Positions 59,362 to 64,000 of a DNA stretch of 64,000 nt are shown one piece after another (position 1 is the first letter of the stretch; each line of letters opens with the position of its first letter). The translations under genes were made by a program, and so were the position numbers. The notes beneath the pieces are model-generated. The model was not told the DNA's origin, ran no database searches, and saw only the letters and a program-made list of their open reading frames with translations. Location: assembly GCA_028821125.1 (NCBI GenBank), contig JAPPHD010000037.1, positions 1 to 64,000 of the forward strand. Reading direction: 5' to 3'. This DNA is from Gammaproteobacteria bacterium. GTDB taxonomy: Bacteria; Pseudomonadota; Gammaproteobacteria; Pseudomonadales; Azotimanducaceae.

Positions 59362-60729
59362 GTGTTGATTACAAAGCAGGGCACCGGGGCGCAACCCGGC
59401 GGGGCCAGGTATGCCTGGTACGTGGTGGTGGTGCTCATGTTCACCTACACGGTGGCGTTCATCGACCGCCAGATACTGAGCCTGCTCGTCCAGCCCATCC
59501 GCCATGACCTGGGCCTGAACGACACCCAGATCGGGCTCCTGGGCGGGTTCGCCTTCGCGGTTTTCTACACGGTGCTCGGCGTGCCGATCGCGCGGCTGGC
59601 GGATCGGGTGAATCGCCGTTACCTGATCGCCGCGGGGGTCGCGCTGTGGAGCCTGATGACGGCGGCTTGCGGGTTGAGCAAAACGTACTGGCAGCTCTTC
59701 GTGATGCGTGTGGGCGTCGGCGTCGGGGAAGCGACCCTGTCGCCGGCGGCTTACTCGATGATCGCCGACTACTTTCCGCCCCACAAGCTGGCGCGGGCGA
59801 TCAGCGTATACACCATGGGGCTGTACGGCGGCGCGGGGCTCGCGCTTTTGGCCGGTAGCGCGGTGGTGGCGCTGGTCAGCGGCACGGAATCGGTCACGGT
59901 TCCCCTCATCGGCGAGTGGCGCCCCTGGCAGCTCACCTTCTTTATCGTCGCCTTGCCCGGCGTGCTGGTGCTGGCGCTACTGGCCACGGTCCGGGAACCG
60001 GAACGGCGGGAGTTCTCGCACCAGGCCGCGGTCGCGGCCGGGGACCGGAAGCCGGCCGAATGGCGCGAACTGGCCCGTTTCTTCCGGTCCGACCGCCGCA
60101 TCTGGCTTGCGCACTTCGGCGGTTTCATGGCGCTCGGCACCGTGATCACGGCCTACCTGTTCTGGGTTCCGGAGTTCCTGCGGCGAAACCACGGGTTCGA
60201 CATCGCCGAAGCCGGATTGATCTATGGCCTGGCGCTGGTGCTGCTGGGCACCAGCGGGCCCTATGCCGGCGGATGGCTGGCCGAACGGTTGGCGGTTGCG
60301 GGCCGGCGCGATGCCGAATGGCGCGCGGCGATCTACTGCGGGTCGGGCATGATTCCTCTCAGCGTGATCACGCCGCTCGTCGCGGATCCGGCCCTGGCGG
60401 TGGTATTGCTGGCGGCCGCGACCTTCGTGCTGGCCATGCCGCAGGGGCTGGCGCCCACCATCATCCAGTTGATCGCGCCCAATCGGCTGCGTGCCCAGGT
60501 AACCGCCATATTCATCCTGGTCGCGGTGCTTGCCGGATATACGGGAGGGCCGACTTTCGTTGCCATGCTCAATGACTTCGTGTTTCGCGATGAGAACGCG
60601 CTACGATACTCGCTCGCCATCGTGAGCGGCGTGCTCACTCCGATCGGCGTGTTAATGTTGCTTTGGGGGCTGAAGCCATACCGCGAATTGCGGGCTGACG
60701 CCGAGGACGCCGACGCCGACGGGCGTTGA
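59362..60729 (+). CDS. MFS transporter, spinster-like subfamily, copy 3
   Basis: About 455 residues of the same subfamily as the permeases near 41 and 46 kb: YAWYVVVVLMFTYTVAFIDRQILSLLVQPIRHDL and VGVGEATLSPAAYSMIADYFPPHK. No ATG lies before the first helix. GTG at 59362 behind a G-rich stretch was chosen; TTG at 59365 or TTG at 59266 are alternatives. It is 16 bp upstream of hyuA on the same strand and so probably imports the substrate of the hydantoinase-type enzymes. Confidence 0.87.
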   Translation: MLITKQGTGAQPGGARYAWYVVVVLMFTYTVAFIDRQILSLLVQPIRHDLGLNDTQIGLLGGFAFAVFYTVLGVPIARLADRVNRRYLIAAGVALWSLMTAACGLSKTYWQLFVMRVGVGVGEATLSPAAYSMIADYFPPHKLARAISVYTMGLYGGAGLALLAGSAVVALVSGTESVTVPLIGEWRPWQLTFFIVALPGVLVLALLATVREPERREFSHQAAVAAGDRKPAEWRELARFFRSDRRIWLAHFGGFMALGTVITAYLFWVPEFLRRNHGFDIAEAGLIYGLALVLLGTSGPYAGGWLAERLAVAGRRDAEWRAAIYCGSGMIPLSVITPLVADPALAVVLLAAATFVLAMPQGLAPTIIQLIAPNRLRAQVTAIFILVAVLAGYTGGPTFVAMLNDFVFRDENALRYSLAIVSGVLTPIGVLMLLWGLKPYRELRADAEDADADGR

Positions 60730-60745
60730 GCGAAGGGAACCCGGG

Positions 60746-62830
60746 ATGGACAACCAACGGACGACACAGGCCAGGCCATACCTTGGCGTTGACGTCGGCG
60801 GCACGTTCACCGACCTGGCCTTCTACGACGAGAGCGGGGAACTCACCTGCATCAAGGTGGCGAGCACGCCCGCGACGCCCGGTCTGAGCACCTTGCAGGG
60901 CGTCAACGAACTGCGGCGGCTCTCTTCCTGTACGGATGCCGCCTGGTCGGAAATGAGCCACACGCACAGCAACACCGTGGCGGTCAACTGCCTGATCGAG
61001 CGCACGGGCGCGAAACTCGGGCTGCTGGTGACGGCGGGATTCCGGGATACCCTGGAGATCGCGCGCATGACGATACCCGAGCCGGCCCGTTACGACTCCC
61101 GCCGGCCCGTTCCGCTGGTGCCGCGCCGCCGGGTTGCCGGGGTGGAGGAACGCATCGATGCCGAAGGCCGCGTCGTGAAGCCCCTCGATGCGGAATCGGC
61201 AATCGCCGCCGCCGCCCGCCTCGGGGAACTCGGGTGCGAGATCCTGGTGATCTGTTTCCTGCACAGCTACAAGAACCCGGCCCACGAGCGGGAAGCCCGC
61301 GCCGCCATCGAGCGCGAGCTCCCCGGGCTGCCCGTGGAGATCTCTTCGGACGTGTGGCCGCAGGCCCGGGAATTCGAGCGCGCCACGCTCGCGCTGGTCA
61401 ACGCGCACATTCGTCCGGCCGTGGAACGGCAGGCGAAACTGCTCGTGGGCGGCATGGCCGAGCGGGGCGTCGGTACGCCGGCACGCGGCTCGCGTTCCAA
61501 CGGCGGCATGGAGCTCCTGGCCACCATGGCCGAACGGCCGGTGACCGCCCTGCTGTCCGGGCCTGCCGCCGGCGTCGCGGGGGCGGCGGCGGCCGCAGCG
61601 GATGCGGGTTGGACCGGGGCGAACCTCATGACCCTCGATGTGGGCGGCACCAGTGCCGACATCGGCGTCGTTCGAGGCGGGCGGCCCGTGCTGAGTGCCG
61701 AGGAGCGGGTCGCGGATTTCCCGATCCTGGTTCCGACGGTGGCGGTCTCCGCCATCGGGGCCGGCGGCGGCTCCATTATCTGGACGGATCCGACCGGTGC
61801 GCTGAAGATCGGACCGAAAAGCACCGGCGCGGACCCGGGCCCGGCCTGCTACGGGCTCAAGGGCGGCGGCGTGGCGGCCATGACCGATGCGTTCCTGCTG
61901 GCCGGATTGCTCAATCCCCAACGGTTGCTGGGCGGCCGGATGAAGGTGCACCCGGATCGCGCCCGCCGGGCCCTGGAAGCGGTGGGCGGGCAGGTGGGCC
62001 TGTCGCCCGAACAGGTGGCGGACGGCGCCATCCAGGTCGCTACGGCCATGCTCGCCGCGGAGTCGACGAGCGTGCTGGCGCGGCGTGACGTCGATCTCTC
62101 AAGGTATCGCATGGTCGCCTACGGGGGCGCAGGCCCGCTGGTGGCGGCGCTGGTGGCCGAGGCGGTCTATGTGAACTCGGTACTGATCCCGCCGGTGCCC
62201 GGCACCTTGAGCGCGCTGGGCGCCGCACAGGCCGACCTCGAAGGTGACTTCGTGCAGCCGATCTATCGCGGCCTGGACAGCCTCGATGCGGCCTCGCTCG
62301 GCGGCGCCCTGGAGGGAATCCGCAGCCAGACCGCCGGCTGGCTGGAGCGGGAGGCGGTGGGTCTTCGTGTGCAGCACGCCGTGGTCGAGTACAGCGCGGA
62401 GATGCGCTACGAAGGGCAGGGTTTCGATGTGACCGTCCCGATCGATGAAGCCTGGCTCGCCGCAGGCGATTCGGCGGCGATACTCGCGGCGTTCCACGAC
62501 GCGCACCAGCGGGCCTTCGGCCACAGCCACCGGGGCACGCCCGCCTGGCTGCAGGAGCTGCGCGCCCACCTCACCGGCCGGCTGCCGAAACCGGCGCCGG
62601 CATCGTTGCAGAGCGCGGAGGTCGGCGGCGACCCGTCCATCCGCAATATCCGGCTGCGCGGCAAGGAGGTAGAAGGCCGTATCTTCAATCGGGAAGACAT
62701 CGCCGCCGACAGCCGCATTGCCGGTCCGGCGATCGTCGAGCAGATGGATACCACCACCCTGGTGCCCGACGGCTGGATGCTGACGCTTGCCCTCAACGGA
62801 GCGTTGATTCTGGAAAGGGGCGCGGCTTGA
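60746..62830 (+). CDS. hyuA: Hydantoinase/oxoprolinase subunit A
   Basis: A 694-residue ATP-dependent ring-opening enzyme subunit (N-methylhydantoinase/acetone-carboxylase/oxoprolinase family). The N-terminal hydantoinase-A fold starts YLGVDVGGTFTDLAFYD (phosphate loop), the central part has LLSGPAAGVAGAAAAA and LDVGGTSADIG, and the C-terminal part carries YGGAGPLVAALVAEA. A ribosome-binding site (AAGGGAAC) precedes the ATG. It acts with the B subunit encoded 22 bp downstream. The substrate could be a hydantoin, lactam or oxoproline. Confidence 0.94.
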   Translation: MDNQRTTQARPYLGVDVGGTFTDLAFYDESGELTCIKVASTPATPGLSTLQGVNELRRLSSCTDAAWSEMSHTHSNTVAVNCLIERTGAKLGLLVTAGFRDTLEIARMTIPEPARYDSRRPVPLVPRRRVAGVEERIDAEGRVVKPLDAESAIAAAARLGELGCEILVICFLHSYKNPAHEREARAAIERELPGLPVEISSDVWPQAREFERATLALVNAHIRPAVERQAKLLVGGMAERGVGTPARGSRSNGGMELLATMAERPVTALLSGPAAGVAGAAAAAADAGWTGANLMTLDVGGTSADIGVVRGGRPVLSAEERVADFPILVPTVAVSAIGAGGGSIIWTDPTGALKIGPKSTGADPGPACYGLKGGGVAAMTDAFLLAGLLNPQRLLGGRMKVHPDRARRALEAVGGQVGLSPEQVADGAIQVATAMLAAESTSVLARRDVDLSRYRMVAYGGAGPLVAALVAEAVYVNSVLIPPVPGTLSALGAAQADLEGDFVQPIYRGLDSLDAASLGGALEGIRSQTAGWLEREAVGLRVQHAVVEYSAEMRYEGQGFDVTVPIDEAWLAAGDSAAILAAFHDAHQRAFGHSHRGTPAWLQELRAHLTGRLPKPAPASLQSAEVGGDPSIRNIRLRGKEVEGRIFNREDIAADSRIAGPAIVEQMDTTTLVPDGWMLTLALNGALILERGAA

Positions 62831-62852
62831 GATTCACTTGGGAGGAGTCCCG

Positions 62853-64000
62853 ATGACCACAGCGGCACAACAGGCTGCGGCAGCGGCGATCGACACGGAG
62901 ATCTTCGCCAACCTGTTCCGCGCCATCGTCAATGAGATGAGCTGGATCATCCAGCGCTCGGCCCACACCACCTTCGTCAAGGAAACCATGGACTTCGGCA
63001 CCGCACTGGTGACCCCGGAGGGCGAACAGTTCGCGGTCAACGACTCCACCGGAGTCAACGCCCTGGTCGGCACCCCCATGGCGCCGGGCATCGAGGCCTT
63101 CACCGACTGGGCGCCCGGCGATGTGGCCATCACCAACGACCCCTATACCACCGACGGCATGGTCACCCACCTGAACGACATCTTTTTCCTCAAGCCCCTG
63201 TTCGTCGACGGCGAACTGCTGTGCTTCGTCTGGGCGTTCATCCATTGCAGCGACATCGGCGGCAACGTGCCGGGCAGCATCGACGGCAACAACCGGGAGG
63301 TCTTTCAGGAAGGCCTGCGCATCAAGTCCACCAAGCTGTACCGGGCGGGGGTCCTGAACCAGGACATGGTGGACGTGATCGCCAGCAACTGCCGCAGCCC
63401 GGAGATGAACTGGGGCGACCTGGGCGCGACGATATCGGGCCTGAACCGGGGGGAGGAACGCCTTCGGCAACTGATCGCCCGTTACGATGTGGAAACGGTG
63501 CGGGGCGCCATGTACCGGATGCTGGACCGGGCCGAGGCGCTGACCCGGGAGGTGCTGAAGGGCATACCGCCGGGTTCCTACGAATTCGTCGAGTACATTG
63601 AAGACAGCTATGTGAGCGCGGTGCCGATTCGGGCGATGCTCAGGCTGACGTCGCGGGGGGACGGCAGCGTGGAGCTGGACCTCACCGGTTCTGACCCGCA
63701 GGTGGCCTGTTCGTTCAACATGCCCACGGGCGGCCAGAAGCACCACCCGATGCTGTCGGTCGCCATCATGAACCTGGTGGTGACGCTGAGCGAGGCGCCG
63801 ATATTCAATGCCGGCATTCTGCGCTGCATCGACCTGGTGCTGCCCAGCCACTCGTTCGTCAACGCCTCCTTCCCGGCTGCCTGCGGGATGCGCGTGCTGA
63901 CCACCCTGCGGGTGCACGACATGACGCTGGGCGCCCTGGCCGCCGCCATTCCCGGGCGGGTTCCCGCGGGGGGCGCGGGGCAGCTCGCGGTCATCTCCGT
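62853..64000 (+). CDS. hyuB: Hydantoinase/oxoprolinase subunit B (runs off the window)
   Basis: The first ~382 residues of a B subunit, which in the family totals about 520-580. ATG at 62853 lies behind GGAGGAG. Family blocks are seen: IFANLFRAIVNEMSW, DFGTALVTPEGEQFAV, NDPYTTDGMVTHLNDI, and FIHCSDIGGNVPGS with its likely metal-binding residues. It is coupled in order and strand to hyuA. The reading frame is open to the window edge. Confidence 0.93.
   Translation, partial: MTTAAQQAAAAAIDTEIFANLFRAIVNEMSWIIQRSAHTTFVKETMDFGTALVTPEGEQFAVNDSTGVNALVGTPMAPGIEAFTDWAPGDVAITNDPYTTDGMVTHLNDIFFLKPLFVDGELLCFVWAFIHCSDIGGNVPGSIDGNNREVFQEGLRIKSTKLYRAGVLNQDMVDVIASNCRSPEMNWGDLGATISGLNRGEERLRQLIARYDVETVRGAMYRMLDRAEALTREVLKGIPPGSYEFVEYIEDSYVSAVPIRAMLRLTSRGDGSVELDLTGSDPQVACSFNMPTGGQKHHPMLSVAIMNLVVTLSEAPIFNAGILRCIDLVLPSHSFVNASFPAACGMRVLTTLRVHDMTLGALAAAIPGRVPAGGAGQLAVIS

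Overview
The window looks like chromosomal DNA of a high-GC heterotrophic gammaproteobacterium, possibly marine or host-associated. The evidence is a PhoPQ-type two-component operon with a PepSY lead gene, a class I ribonucleotide reductase of the Pseudomonas type (two ATP cones in NrdA, matching LSWD motifs at both ends of NrdB), NrdR boxes, glpK, a DUF349 protein, TonB-dependent receptors and many acyl-CoA and phytanoyl-CoA-dioxygenase-type genes. No tRNA, rRNA, CRISPR array, intact insertion sequence or prophage was seen, so the taxon is an inference from gene content.

Layout. 1-2.7 kb: structured repeat, PepSY protein, response regulator, histidine kinase. 2.8-9.9 kb: MBL hydrolase, NupC-type and dicarboxylate-type transporters, DUF349 protein, CDGSH protein. 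10-13.6 kb: crotonase, a shrunken acyl-CoA dehydrogenase large subunit, an intact small subunit and an alpha/beta hydrolase. 13.7-15.8 kb: accessory patch with an orphan HEYAH zincin and a zeta-toxin-like kinase with a small overlapping partner. 15.8-22.6 kb: nrdA, a small Cys-rich ORF and nrdB, divergent from glpK. 22.7-29.2 kb: phytanoyl-CoA dioxygenase plus phosphotriesterase-like hydrolase, M48 lipoprotein, acyl-CoA dehydrogenase, nitroreductase and an APH-type kinase. 29.2-30.7 kb: a MerR-type regulator bracketed by two candidate C-rich small RNAs, with 19-bp iterons. 30.8-36.5 kb: AMP-forming ligase, a second phytanoyl-CoA dioxygenase flanked by two copies of the structured repeat, a DUF3604 protein and a YefM-YoeB module with its operator. 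36.6-52.7 kb: oxidoreductase and transporter genes, then a minus-strand run of DUF3604, TonB receptor, MFS and TonB receptor, next to further MFS genes. 52.8-54.5 kb: an AT-richer Gp37/Gp68-TcmP pair behind a LexA-like site. 54.6-64 kb: Rieske oxygenase with a small partner, cytochrome c-PQQ lipoprotein, MFS, hyuA and the start of hyuB.

How it fits together. Most genes serve uptake and breakdown of organic molecules: outer-membrane receptors, MFS permeases, CoA activation, beta-oxidation-type enzymes, Fe(II)/2-oxoglutarate and Rieske oxygenases, and metal-dependent hydrolases. Three transporters belong to one MFS subfamily, and the receptors, DUF3604 proteins and phytanoyl-CoA dioxygenases each occur twice, so the region has grown by family expansion.

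The strongest undescribed signals are non-coding. (1) A three-copy family has exactly 31-bp arms and a 47-nt loop, with one fully compensatory pair; every imperfect pair is a G-U wobble only when read on the plus strand, which is the sense of the downstream gene in each case. Two copies lie exactly 67 nt before a start codon and share leader motifs. (2) Two minus-strand small-RNA candidates flank the MerR gene. Each has a promoter-like sequence, a closing stem with related sequence, pyrimidine-rich loops complementary to Shine-Dalgarno sequences and a terminal U-run.
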